Source of the DNA: Novosphingobium sp. FSW06-99
GTDB lineage: Bacteria; Pseudomonadota; Alphaproteobacteria; Sphingomonadales; Sphingomonadaceae
Length of the DNA stretch: 64,000 bases
Assembly (NCBI RefSeq): GCF_001519065.1
Contig: NZ_KQ954258.1
Coordinates: 124,001-188,000, forward strand
Direction of reading: 5' to 3'
A program made the translations under genes and the position numbers. Of this stretch, positions 44,524-53,279 are shown piece by piece. How positions within the stretch are numbered: position 1 is the first letter of the stretch; every line of letters starts with the position of its first letter. Under the pieces are notes generated by a model. It did not search any database, was not told the origin of the DNA, and worked only from the letters and a program-made list of their open reading frames with translations.

Positions 44524-45597
44524 CTACCGTGCCAAAGCCTGCCAACGCGACAACAGCGCGCGCGCAGAGCCGACCAGCCCCGAGCCGATCGCGCGTCGCG
44601 GCGATGGGTGGCGTGGCTGCAATCCGGGGGGGCAGACCGCCCTGATCGCGCCAGGCGAGACCGCGCCCGCACGCACGCTGGCATCCGCCACGCGCCACCA
44701 CAGCCGGGAATATTCGCCCAGGATCAGCGCCTGATCGGCCAATGACGGTTGCCGCGTCGCGCAGAACCGGTCGTGTACGGCATGAACCACCTTCCCCAGC
44801 CGTTCGAACGTGGCCGCATCGGGCACCGCCACACCGCCGGTGAAATGGACCAGCGCCAGGTGCGCCACCTCGTGTGCCGCGTCACCAAACAGATCCGCAT
44901 AGCGTTCGGCCAGCACGCCGGTCGCATTGTGATCCATCGTCTGCGTATAACGACGCGAGGCGCCGCCGGGATGGATGCGATAAGTCACCAGCGGGCGGTC
45001 GATGCGCCCCAGCGGGCCAAGCGCCGACAGCCGCTGATAGAGATCGAAGTCTTCGGCATAGAGCCGGTCGACCCGTTCGAACACCGCCAGTTGCCGCACT
45101 GCCTCGGCACGGATCATCACCGATGACCACACCAGCGGGTTGCCGAATTGCAGCCGCCAGTCGATCAGAACCGGGCTGGTTTCGAACGGCGCGCGCGCGG
45201 GCCGGATGCGGCCCTTTTCCAGCAGCCCCACAGCGCTGGCCACCAGCACCGCCTGCGGATGGGCTTCCAGCCAGGCGACTTGGGTCGAAAAACGGTCGGG
45301 ATGGCACAGATCATCCTGATCCAGCCCGACGATATAGCGCCCGCGCGCAACCGCATGGGCCATGTTGCGCGCCACCACCGGCCCGCCATTGGTCTGCGCG
45401 GCCAGCACCCTGACGCGCGGATCGGTGACCGCACGCAGCCGCGCCAGCGTGCCATCGGTCGAGGCATCGTCGACCACGATCAGTTCGAAATCATCGCAAT
45501 CCTGCGCCAGCACGCTGGCAATCGTGTCCTCAATCAGGCCGGCGCCATTGTACGCCGCCATCACGACGCTGATCAGGGGCACCGGCCCGGTCGTCAT
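44524..45597 (-). CDS. family 2 glycosyltransferase
   Basis: A 357-residue GT-A fold enzyme. The N-terminal VVMAAYNGAGLIEDTI and VDDASTDGT motifs and the metal/nucleotide-binding GLDQDDL (DxD-like) are clear. The C-terminal third has no recognisable domain and holds a helical Cys-containing part. ATG 45597 overlaps the upstream aminotransferase-flavoprotein stop (ATGA), so the two are coupled. The donor sugar may be the amino sugar made by its neighbour, but that is inferred. Confidence 0.9.
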   Translation of the reverse strand: MTTGPVPLISVVMAAYNGAGLIEDTIASVLAQDCDDFELIVVDDASTDGTLARLRAVTDPRVRVLAAQTNGGPVVARNMAHAVARGRYIVGLDQDDLCHPDRFSTQVAWLEAHPQAVLVASAVGLLEKGRIRPARAPFETSPVLIDWRLQFGNPLVWSSVMIRAEAVRQLAVFERVDRLYAEDFDLYQRLSALGPLGRIDRPLVTYRIHPGGASRRYTQTMDHNATGVLAERYADLFGDAAHEVAHLALVHFTGGVAVPDAATFERLGKVVHAVHDRFCATRQPSLADQALILGEYSRLWWRVADASVRAGAVSPGAIRAVCPPGLQPRHPSPRRAIGSGLVGSARALLSRWQALAR

Positions 45598-48089
45598 GCA
45601 GCGGCCTGTCGGGTCCGTTCGCCGGCCTCGTCGGCCAGCACCTGGTCGACGATCATCTGGCCGACATCGTTCTGCCACAGCCACAACCCGTTGGCATTGC
45701 CGCGAAAGCTGGGCTCGCCGCCCAGTGCGCCCCACGGCACGAACCCGGCGGCCAGGCCAATGCCGAACGCGCCCGGCACCACCGATCCGTCGGCAGCGAG
45801 CACGCGACAATGGCGATCAACCATCGGCCCGGTTCCCTCGCACGACAGCGCGATCGGCGTGCCATCGACATCAAACAGCGGCAGCGCACGCGGGCGATAG
45901 CCGGTTGCCCCGATCACCAGATCGGCCCCGGCAAGCTGCGCGCGCGCGGCCCCGTCATCGTGCTGATCGAGGCGGAACAGCGCCAACCGCGGATCGGGCG
46001 CCCGCCCGCCGATCGCCAGCGCGCGCAGCACCAGTTCGCGCGATTCGAGCCGGAACCCGGCCAACCGATAGACAAACCCGCTGACCGGGCAGATGTCGGC
46101 CTCGGTGAAATCGGTAAAACCGTCTTCGTGCGCAGCCTCGCGCGAAAAATAGAACGGACGCAGCGGCCGCCGGTGCATCACCGTGATCGCCCCGGCCCCC
46201 AGCGGCAGCGCCGGGTCCGCCTTGAGCAAGCGCACCGCGGTGGCCAGCGCAGTGGTCGACCCGCCGACAATGACGATATGCGGCGCACGCACACCCTGCA
46301 ACCGCTCGACCATCGCTTCCAGCCCGCCGACGCGCATCACCGCATCGGCGATGACCAGCCGATCACCCGCCAGATCGCCCAGCGTCGATCCCGCGATCGG
46401 CGCGGCGCGCACCAGATCGGCGCGCATGTGCCCGCCGGTGGCGATGACGATATGGCGCGACAGCACTTCGTGCGTGGCAGCGGTGGCGGGCTGCACGGTG
46501 GTTGCCCACAGCCCTTCGGCGGTGCGACGGGCTGACAGCGCGCGATGGCCGGTCATGACATCGCCGCCGTTTGCGGTGACGATCCCGGCCAGCCGCTGCC
46601 CGGTTACCGCCAGCAGATCGCCCGCCTGTGTCAGTGGCGCGCCCAGCGCGCCGATATGCCCGGCCACTGTCACGGCAGCGGGGTGATCGACCAACGCGGC
46701 CAGCGCAGGCTCGGGATTGTCCTTGATCGCGCTGAGAAAGGTTTCGGCGGTGGTGTCTGAACGGATCGCATAGCGGCCCAGTTCACCGCCGCCCAGACTG
46801 CCCGCGCTTTCCACCACGGCCAGCCCCGTCGCGGCGAGCGCGCCCAGCTTGTCGGCCTTGGCCGCAGCGGTCAGCAGCGCGGTACCCGCCGGGCCGCCAC
46901 CGATCACCAGCGTGGAATGGGTTTTCGCAAGGGTGGCAACCGCACGGTGATCGAACATTTGCTGGGCAATCGCCAGGCGCAGCGTGGCCGCGATCAGCCG
47001 GACATGGTCGGTGGTCATCGCATCGGTGATCGGCAGCGACAGGATACGGTGCGTCAGATCATCGCTGACCGGGGTCGGTTCGATCTGTCCGGCGGCCTTG
47101 AAATAGGGTTGCTGGCCCAGATGCGGGCTGAAATAATGCCCCGCGCCGATCCCCGCCTTGGCCAGGCTGGCGATGATCGCGGCGCGCTGCGGCGCCATTT
47201 CGGGCGGCAGCAGCAACGACCAAAACTGATAGCACTGGCGCCCAACATCATCGGCCTGAACCGCAAATTCGGGCAATTCGGTGCGATAGCAGGCGCCGAG
47301 GTTTGCCCGGTGCGCCGCAATCGCGTCGATCTCGTCCAGCTTGGCCGCCGCCATCAACCCGGCCACTTCGGACAGTTTGGCGTTCAGGCCCGGCAATTCC
47401 GCACTGCGGGCGTCGCCAAACCCGAAATTGGTCATCTGCCGCAGCGCGCCGATCAGCGCGGTATCGCCGCTGTGCACCAGCCCGCCTTCGGTCGTGGCAA
47501 ACGTCTTGGTGGCATGCATCGAATAGACCACCGCCAGCGAGGCGCCCGCACCGAAATTGAGCCCGTCGGGGGTTTGCGAGCCGAGCGAGGCGGCGGCATC
47601 GATCACCACCGTCACATCGTGGCGGCGCGCCAGCCATTGATAGCGGTCGATATCGATGCTGCGCCCGAACGTGGCATAAGGCACCAGCGCGGCAACCCGC
47701 CCGGCATGGCGGCGCAACAGCTCTTCCTCCACCACCGGATCGGAGGCCCAGGTTTCGGGATCGACATCGTGGATCAACGGCACCATGCCGGCCCACACCG
47801 CCGCCTGCGCGGTCGCCGCAAACGTCAGCGCGGGAACCAGTGCAAACATCCCCCGGTTGGCGCGCGCGCCAATGCCATGGCGCAGCGCCAGCATCAGCCC
47901 GACAGTGGCATTCGACACCGCCAGCGTCGCGCCGCGCCCGCCAAACAGCCGCTCGGTCACATCGCGCTCGAATTGCCGCACCACCGGCCCGCCGTTGCTG
48001 TAGATCTGGCGCTGTTCGATGGCACGCAAACCTTCGCCCATCGTGCTGAGCCTGGGTGGGCAAGGCTGGATCAACGGCAGATGCGGCAT
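45594..48089 (-). CDS. fused DegT-type aminotransferase and FAD/NAD(P) flavoprotein
   Basis: An 831-residue fusion. Residues about 1-385 are a DegT/DnrJ/EryC1 PLP enzyme with the Schiff-base lysine (Lys195) in SMHATKTFATTEGG. From about 392 a flavoprotein follows: the FAD motif VIGGGPAGTALL, a second dinucleotide motif VIVGGSTTALATAV near 604, and ATGYRPRALP near 728. The ATGY motif is characteristic of N-hydroxylating monooxygenases and related FAD/NADPH proteins. A combination of sugar amination and N- or C-oxidation is thus possible. ATG 48089 is the best start; one at 48143 is open but lacks family sequence. The gene heads an operon with a GT2 and a flippase. Confidence 0.82.
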   Translation of the reverse strand: MPHLPLIQPCPPRLSTMGEGLRAIEQRQIYSNGGPVVRQFERDVTERLFGGRGATLAVSNATVGLMLALRHGIGARANRGMFALVPALTFAATAQAAVWAGMVPLIHDVDPETWASDPVVEEELLRRHAGRVAALVPYATFGRSIDIDRYQWLARRHDVTVVIDAAASLGSQTPDGLNFGAGASLAVVYSMHATKTFATTEGGLVHSGDTALIGALRQMTNFGFGDARSAELPGLNAKLSEVAGLMAAAKLDEIDAIAAHRANLGACYRTELPEFAVQADDVGRQCYQFWSLLLPPEMAPQRAAIIASLAKAGIGAGHYFSPHLGQQPYFKAAGQIEPTPVSDDLTHRILSLPITDAMTTDHVRLIAATLRLAIAQQMFDHRAVATLAKTHSTLVIGGGPAGTALLTAAAKADKLGALAATGLAVVESAGSLGGGELGRYAIRSDTTAETFLSAIKDNPEPALAALVDHPAAVTVAGHIGALGAPLTQAGDLLAVTGQRLAGIVTANGGDVMTGHRALSARRTAEGLWATTVQPATAATHEVLSRHIVIATGGHMRADLVRAAPIAGSTLGDLAGDRLVIADAVMRVGGLEAMVERLQGVRAPHIVIVGGSTTALATAVRLLKADPALPLGAGAITVMHRRPLRPFYFSREAAHEDGFTDFTEADICPVSGFVYRLAGFRLESRELVLRALAIGGRAPDPRLALFRLDQHDDGAARAQLAGADLVIGATGYRPRALPLFDVDGTPIALSCEGTGPMVDRHCRVLAADGSVVPGAFGIGLAAGFVPWGALGGEPSFRGNANGLWLWQNDVGQMIVDQVLADEAGERTRQAAA

Positions 48090-48296
48090 TGGGCAGGAAC
48101 CTGAATTGGTGATGGACAACATGACCAAACTGCCATGCCGCATTCACCATAGGTCTGCCCTTCCTTCCGATTTGAGCATCGGCATGGTTATTATTTGGTT
48201 ATTTTCAGGTTCATTGGCGCGGCCGTGCGATTTTGACACAATCCAATTGGCGGAACTTAACCCGATCGGGCCGAAGTGACCGGGATTTGGGGCGAA
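48090..48296. other. intergenic region upstream of fused aminotransferase gene
   Basis: About 200 bases separate the fused gene from the 3' end of the disrupted SRAP gene, which is transcribed in the same direction. Part of it (48170-48215) is unusually A/T-rich for this window and is the most likely promoter region of the operon, but no -35/-10 pair stands out. No gene is supported here. Confidence 0.4.
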
Positions 48297-49195
48297 TCAG
48301 TCGAACAAACGTGCCTGTGCAGTTTCGCCCCCACTCGCCCAGCGGTCGCGTGTGCGATCGATCACCAGATCGCCATCCCAGGTGCGGCACAGGCCGAACG
48401 CCGTGTCGCGATCGGCGTGGAGCCACGCGGCCCGGTCTGCGGCGCGCAGGATGACCGGCATGCGGTCATGCACATCGGCCATCGGCGCGGCGGCGTTAGA
48501 GCGTCCTGCGATAAATCTGTAGCACCGTGACGGAGCCGATTTTGGCCCAGTGCAAGGAGGGATGGCGCAGGAATATCGGGAATATTTCAAGCCATCTCGA
48601 CGTAGCAATGGGCCAAAAGCGGCCCGCCCCGAAGGGGTTGCTCTGGAAAGCCCCGTGGCAGCGTTGCGTCGCTTGCACGGGGCAACCCGCCCGCGCTGCG
48701 CGCCGCGCCTCCCCACGAGGCTTTCCAGAGCAATCACGGTGCTACAGATTTATCGCAGGACGCTCTAACCATTACCATGGCATAGACATCGCCCCACACA
48801 TCGGTCGGTCGCCACAGCCCGGCCACGGCAAAAGGTGCATCGCCTGGCAAACCATACCAGGTGCGGGTCATCTGCCCCGTGTTGCCTTCGGGTTCGGCCC
48901 AGGCGCTGACCGGGATCAGGCAGCGGCGCGCGGCAAAGCTCGCTTGCCAGAACGCGCCGTCCAGCTTGTCCTCGCGGGCATTGGTCACCGGCTTGGGCTT
49001 GAGCGGCTGCCCCTGGCGGCCCTTGCGCACCAGGGGAAAGCCCCAGGTCATCGCGCGCACCGTGCCGTCTGCCACCACCAGGCCGGGATAGCCGGGATAG
49101 ACGTCGTCAGCCAGGTTGCCAACCGGCCCGGCGATCGCATCGAACAGTTGCGCGATCGCCGCCGTCCCCGCGTGTAGGCGATAGAGGTTGCACAT
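48297..49195 (-). pseudogene. SRAP (YedK/HMCES-like) gene disrupted by a MITE
   Basis: Two pieces of one SOS-response-associated peptidase-type gene, which normally cross-links to abasic sites in ssDNA. The 5' piece (49195 to about 48768) has the catalytic Cys2 (MCNLYRLH), the NARED segment for the conserved Asn and the SAWAEPEG segment. The 3' piece (about 48496 to 48297) has VHDRMPVIL with the catalytic His. They are separated by a MITE at 48499-48765. Removing it with one copy of the TA duplication restores the reading frame (MVNAAAPMADVHDRMP across the join). The interrupted frame stops after 153 residues, in the MITE, so the His is lost. Confidence 0.9.
48499..48765. mobile_element. MITE, 267 bp, TA target-site duplication
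   Basis: A perfect terminal inverted repeat begins GAGCGTCCTGCGATAAATC at 48499 and ends with its complement at 48765; the shared arms are about 32-33 bases (flanks included, 35 bases at 48496-48530 and 48734-48768). TA is duplicated at 48497-48498 and 48766-48767, as for IS630/Tc1-mariner elements. An inner 15-base inverted repeat (TTGCTCTGGAAAGCC and its complement) is also seen. No transposase is encoded, so movement would need one in trans. Confidence 0.92.
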
Positions 49196-49207
49196 GGCCT
49201 GTAAAGA

Positions 49208-51118
49208 TCAGGTCAGCCCGCGCGCCACCAGCAATTCGCCGACTGCGCGGTGCGCCATGTCGATCGCCGCATTGGTATAGGCCTGCGCCGCCGAATCCGC
49301 ATTGGCGATGGTGATCCGCCCCCACGGCTGCCGCCCGATCACGTGCGGGCGGTCGCGCTCAGGCAAGTCGGGATCGCCCAGCGTATCGTAAGTATAGGCA
49401 TAGCCATGCGGCCAGCGATTGACCGTGATCGCCAGAATATCGCGATGATGGTCAAAACCATAAGGTCCCAGCATGGCCTGCAACTGGTCGCGCACCGCGC
49501 GCTCGCTGGCCTCCCACGGGGTGGCCAGCATGTCGGCGCGCCCGGCACGGTGCTGATCGCGGCGCGGCAGACCGGGGGCATTGGGATTGCGGATCATCTT
49601 GAGCACCACCGGATCATCGACGCCGGTCGGCCCGGCATAGTCGCCGATGGTAATCGCCGGATCGAGAAAGGCATAGCTGTGATACCCGAACGGCGCCTCG
49701 ATCTGGCGCACCCCCGCGCGCTGCATCGCGCGCGCGTTGCGCAACAGCACGCTGGTATATTGCATCGGCACTTTGCTGGCATAGCGCAACGCCTGACGCT
49801 GCGGTTCGGGCAATTCGGGCGCGATGAACGGAATGATATTGTTGAAACAGGCCAGTACCACGCCCGCCGCGGTCACGCTGGCGCGGCTGCCATCGGGGCG
49901 GGCATAGACCACACGCACCGCCTTTTCGACCGATGTCGGCACGGTGCCATGCGCGGCATCGGTCAGATGTTCGACCCGCACGACGATGCTCGACAGGCGG
50001 ATACGGGTGGAATTGGCGGGCAGGTCCAGCCGGGCATAATCGGCGCGTGCCGCCACCACGCTGTCCATGTCGTGCGCGCCGGGCAGCGCATCGGGCACCA
50101 GCCGGTTGACCAGCAGCCGCGCGATCGAGGCATTGCCGTCGGGAAAGTGGAAATTGGCGCTTTCCGCCTCGATCGTTTCGGCAATGTCCATCCCGGCAAA
50201 GCCCGGCGCGCGATAGCGCATGGCCGACCAGGCCGGGCAGGTATCGACGCGCATGTTGTTGCGATAGCCCTGCCCGGCAAAGAACCGCAGCGCCTCTTCG
50301 CCAAGGCCGACATGCTTCGTCAAAAAGTCCTGATAGCTGATCCGCTTGAGCGCCTGGGCCCGCGCTTGCGGGGTCAGGCCGGGCAGCCATTCGCGGTTTT
50401 CGGTATAGAGCCGCACAAGATCGGCGCGCGCGGTGGGCGACAGCGGCGCATCGGCAAAGAACGCGGGCCACGGGCGCTGGCGAAACCCCGGCACCAGCTT
50501 GTCCGCACCGAAATGCGCGTTGTCGAAAAAGACCCCTGCCCCCATTCCGGCAAACACCGTCGCCGACCGGTCATAGCGCGCCTGGGTGGTCGGATCGATG
50601 CCGAGTTCGGCCAGCAGCCCTTTGGCGATATAGCTATAGGGAAACGGCGTTTCGATGCTCATCGTCCCGCCGTAGGAAACGATCGTCTTGCCCTCGACGT
50701 GGAATTCGTTGCGCTTGGCATGGCCGCCGAAATCGTCGTGGTTGTCCAGCACCAGCACGCGTTGCCGATCGCCGAGCGCGCGGCGCCAGAAATGCGCCGC
50801 CGACAGCCCGGAAATCCCGCCGCCGACCACCACCAGATCATAGTGTTCGCCGGTATCGACCGCGCTGACCTGGCCGGAAAACTGTCCGTCGCGCACATCA
50901 TGCGCCACTTCGAAACTGCCCGGATATTGCCCCCGCAACCCGCTGCGCATCGGGGGATAGACCGCCGGATCGGGTGTGCCACCCGGTGCCGCGCCGGTGC
51001 CTGCCGCCAACGCCGGTTCGGCACCGATCAGCCCCAAAATCGTGCCCGCACCCACCCCGCCGAGAAAGTCGCGCCGCGCAACATGGAAGGGGCTGTCGGT
51101 CTCGGTCGGTCTAGCCAT
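49208..51118 (-). CDS. spermidine dehydrogenase-like FAD oxidoreductase, exported (paralog 1)
   Basis: A 636-residue flavoprotein with a twin-arginine signal (RRDFLGGVGAGTILG), so it folds in the cytoplasm and is exported. The FAD motif is VVVGGGISGLSAA and the mature N-terminus (YPPMRSGLRGQYPGSFEVAH) closely follows the SpdH pattern. SpdH enzymes oxidise spermidine to 1,3-diaminopropane and 4-aminobutanal using a quinone or heme acceptor. Substrate here is by family only. It is divergent from a paralog with about 170 bases between, and shares the same architecture. The gene lies 12 bases downstream of the disrupted SRAP gene start. Confidence 0.85.
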   Translation of the reverse strand: MARPTETDSPFHVARRDFLGGVGAGTILGLIGAEPALAAGTGAAPGGTPDPAVYPPMRSGLRGQYPGSFEVAHDVRDGQFSGQVSAVDTGEHYDLVVVGGGISGLSAAHFWRRALGDRQRVLVLDNHDDFGGHAKRNEFHVEGKTIVSYGGTMSIETPFPYSYIAKGLLAELGIDPTTQARYDRSATVFAGMGAGVFFDNAHFGADKLVPGFRQRPWPAFFADAPLSPTARADLVRLYTENREWLPGLTPQARAQALKRISYQDFLTKHVGLGEEALRFFAGQGYRNNMRVDTCPAWSAMRYRAPGFAGMDIAETIEAESANFHFPDGNASIARLLVNRLVPDALPGAHDMDSVVAARADYARLDLPANSTRIRLSSIVVRVEHLTDAAHGTVPTSVEKAVRVVYARPDGSRASVTAAGVVLACFNNIIPFIAPELPEPQRQALRYASKVPMQYTSVLLRNARAMQRAGVRQIEAPFGYHSYAFLDPAITIGDYAGPTGVDDPVVLKMIRNPNAPGLPRRDQHRAGRADMLATPWEASERAVRDQLQAMLGPYGFDHHRDILAITVNRWPHGYAYTYDTLGDPDLPERDRPHVIGRQPWGRITIANADSAAQAYTNAAIDMAHRAVGELLVARGLT

Positions 51119-51154
51119 GGTGTTTCCCGAAAAAGGGTTATGCGCGGGCGTTGA

Positions 51155-51181
51155 CACAGTCCGGTCGCCCGGTGGACTGTG
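51155..51181. promoter_or_regulatory. inverted repeat between divergent SpdH-like genes
   Basis: CACAGTCC (51155-51162) and GGACTGTG (51174-51181) are perfect 8-base arms with an 11-base spacer. The left arm overlaps a TTGACA hexamer (51151-51156) on the plus strand. The position suits a repressor operator serving one or both genes. No regulator gene is adjacent. Confidence 0.4.
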
Positions 51182-51290
51182 CGGCAGGCGCGCGCAACAA
51201 TGCCTCAACCGGTGGGCCTTGCCCATCCCGAAGCGGTTGGCCTGGCCCGCCTTTTTTGCACGTTCGGACGATAGCCACGGGGAAACCGCG

Positions 51291-53279
51291 ATGACCGATT
51301 ACAGCGAAGCCGATCGCCGGCTGGGCATGGACATGCCAATCCAGCGGCGCGATTTCATCAACGGCGTGCTGGTCGGATCGGGCGCGCTGGCGGCAGGGCT
51401 GGCCGGCGGCTTTCCCGCGCAGGCAGCCCCGATCGAGGCCTATCCGCCCGCCCGCACGGGCCTGCGCGGCGCGCATCCGGGCGCGTTCGAGGCGGCCCAT
51501 GCGCTGCGCGACGGCACGCTGAAGCCGGGCGATGCGGTCGATCAGGGCGAAGTCTACGATCTGGTCATCGTCGGCGGCGGCCTGTCGGGGCTGAGCGCAG
51601 CGCATTTCTATCAAAAGGCGTGGGGTGGTGCGCGCAAAGTACTGGTGCTGGACAACCACGACGATTTCGGCGGCCATGCCAAACGCAACGAATTCGTCGT
51701 CAACGGCAAACTGATCGTGTGCAACGGCGGCACGCTCGAAATCGAAAGTCCCGATCGATACAACGCCTGGGCGCGCAGCGTGCTCGACGACATCGGGCTC
51801 GATCTGGCGCGCTATCGCACCGCCAACACCGCCAATCGCAAGCTCTATGGCGATCTCGGGCTGGCCGCCGCGTTTGCCTTTGATCGCGAAACGTTCGGCA
51901 AGGCGACCGGCGGCAAGGACACTTTCGTGCGCCTGCCAAAGGGCCATTTCTATGGCTTTTCCTCCGAAGTGATCGACACCGCGCCGATCGGCGAGGCGGC
52001 GCGCGCCGCCTTGCGCAAGATCACCGCCAAGGATCTGCCCGACTATCTGCCCGGCCTGTCGGTCGAGGCCAAGAAGGATTGGCTGGCGCGTCACTCGTTC
52101 CGCGAATTCCTGATCGACAAGGCCGGGCTGAACGAAGAAGCCTACTGGTTTTTCCAGCACATGGGATGCGGCACGTTCTGCGTTGGTGCGGATGCCACGC
52201 CCGCGCTGTTCGGCTGGGTCCAGGGCTATCCCGGCTTTTCGGGGATGGGGCTGGGCGCCATTCCCGATGGCCTGTTCGCCGACCTGCCCGGCGGGCAGCA
52301 CGGGCGACAAAAGGAAGGCACCGAGGATATCCATTTCCCCGATGGCAATGCCACGATCGCCCGCGCGCTGGTGGCAAAGCTGATCCCGGCGGCCACAGCG
52401 GCGCGCGCGATGGAGGATTTCGGCACCGCGCGGATCGATTACGACGCACTCGACCGGCCCGACAACCCGACCCGCATCCGCCTGTCGAGCATCGTCGTCC
52501 ATGTCGAACATCAGGGCAATCCGGCCACCGCGCGCGAAGTCGCGGTGCGCTACATGCATGGCGATGTCTTGCGCCAAGTGCGCGGGCGGGCGGTGATCCT
52601 GGCCAACTGGAACATGATGATCCCCTATATGATGCCCGAACTGCCCGAGGCGCAGCGCGAGGCGCTGGCCTATGGCGTCAAGGGCCCGCTGGTCTATTCC
52701 AGCGTCGCGCTGACCAACTGGCGCGCGTTCAAAAACCTGGGCGTCGTGCGGTTCGATTGCCCGACGATGTTCCACAATGAAGTCGGCCTGACCGAGGCGG
52801 CGAGTCTGGGCGGACTGACCCATGCCGCCGGCCCCGACGAACCGGTGGTGGCGCATCTGGTCAAATATTGCACCAAACCCGGCCTGCCACGGCGCGACCA
52901 GCACCGTGCCGCGCGGCAGGATTTGCTGGAAACCACCTGGGAAACCTTTGAACGCGAAACCCGCGCGCAATTGCAGCGCCTGCTCGGCCCCGGCGGGTTC
53001 GACGCACGCCGCGACATTGCCGCGATCACCGTCAACCGCTGGCCGCACGGCTATGCCTATACCTACAACAGCATCTATGACCCGGTCGAATGGGTCTACA
53101 GCGAAACCCCGACGCGCCCGTGCGTGGTGGGCCGCCAGCCGTTCGGGCTGGTGTCGATCGCCAACAGCGATGCCGCCGCCAGCCCGCACACCGATGCCGC
53201 CATGCTCGAAGGCCATCGCGCGGTGCAGGAAGTGATCGAGCGCGAAACTTACCCGTTCGCCCCCAGGCGGGTGGGGTGA
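51291..53279 (+). CDS. spermidine dehydrogenase-like FAD oxidoreductase, exported (paralog 2)
   Basis: A 662-residue paralog of the 49208-51118 gene: twin-arginine signal (RRDFINGVLVGSG), FAD motif VIVGGGLSGLSAA, and the same mature start (YPPARTGLRGAHPGAFEAAH). The two share the block CFNN/ILANWN-type central region and the WPHGYAYTY C-terminal motif. The protein has several cysteines around GCGTFCVGAD that are absent from paralog 1, so the two probably differ in cofactor or partner. Convergent with the TPR-sulfotransferase gene with no intergenic bases. Confidence 0.85.
   Translation: MTDYSEADRRLGMDMPIQRRDFINGVLVGSGALAAGLAGGFPAQAAPIEAYPPARTGLRGAHPGAFEAAHALRDGTLKPGDAVDQGEVYDLVIVGGGLSGLSAAHFYQKAWGGARKVLVLDNHDDFGGHAKRNEFVVNGKLIVCNGGTLEIESPDRYNAWARSVLDDIGLDLARYRTANTANRKLYGDLGLAAAFAFDRETFGKATGGKDTFVRLPKGHFYGFSSEVIDTAPIGEAARAALRKITAKDLPDYLPGLSVEAKKDWLARHSFREFLIDKAGLNEEAYWFFQHMGCGTFCVGADATPALFGWVQGYPGFSGMGLGAIPDGLFADLPGGQHGRQKEGTEDIHFPDGNATIARALVAKLIPAATAARAMEDFGTARIDYDALDRPDNPTRIRLSSIVVHVEHQGNPATAREVAVRYMHGDVLRQVRGRAVILANWNMMIPYMMPELPEAQREALAYGVKGPLVYSSVALTNWRAFKNLGVVRFDCPTMFHNEVGLTEAASLGGLTHAAGPDEPVVAHLVKYCTKPGLPRRDQHRAARQDLLETTWETFERETRAQLQRLLGPGGFDARRDIAAITVNRWPHGYAYTYNSIYDPVEWVYSETPTRPCVVGRQPFGLVSIANSDAAASPHTDAAMLEGHRAVQEVIERETYPFAPRRVG

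Noticed and set aside
48252..48275. GGAAC-type general-stress (EcfG) promoter upstream of the fused aminotransferase
   Set aside because: GGAAC is on the plus strand, opposite the operon, and no CGTT box follows at the right spacing.
48527..49177. Plus-strand frames across the MITE and SRAP gene
   Set aside because: They read through MITE terminal repeats and antisense to SRAP; no family sequence.
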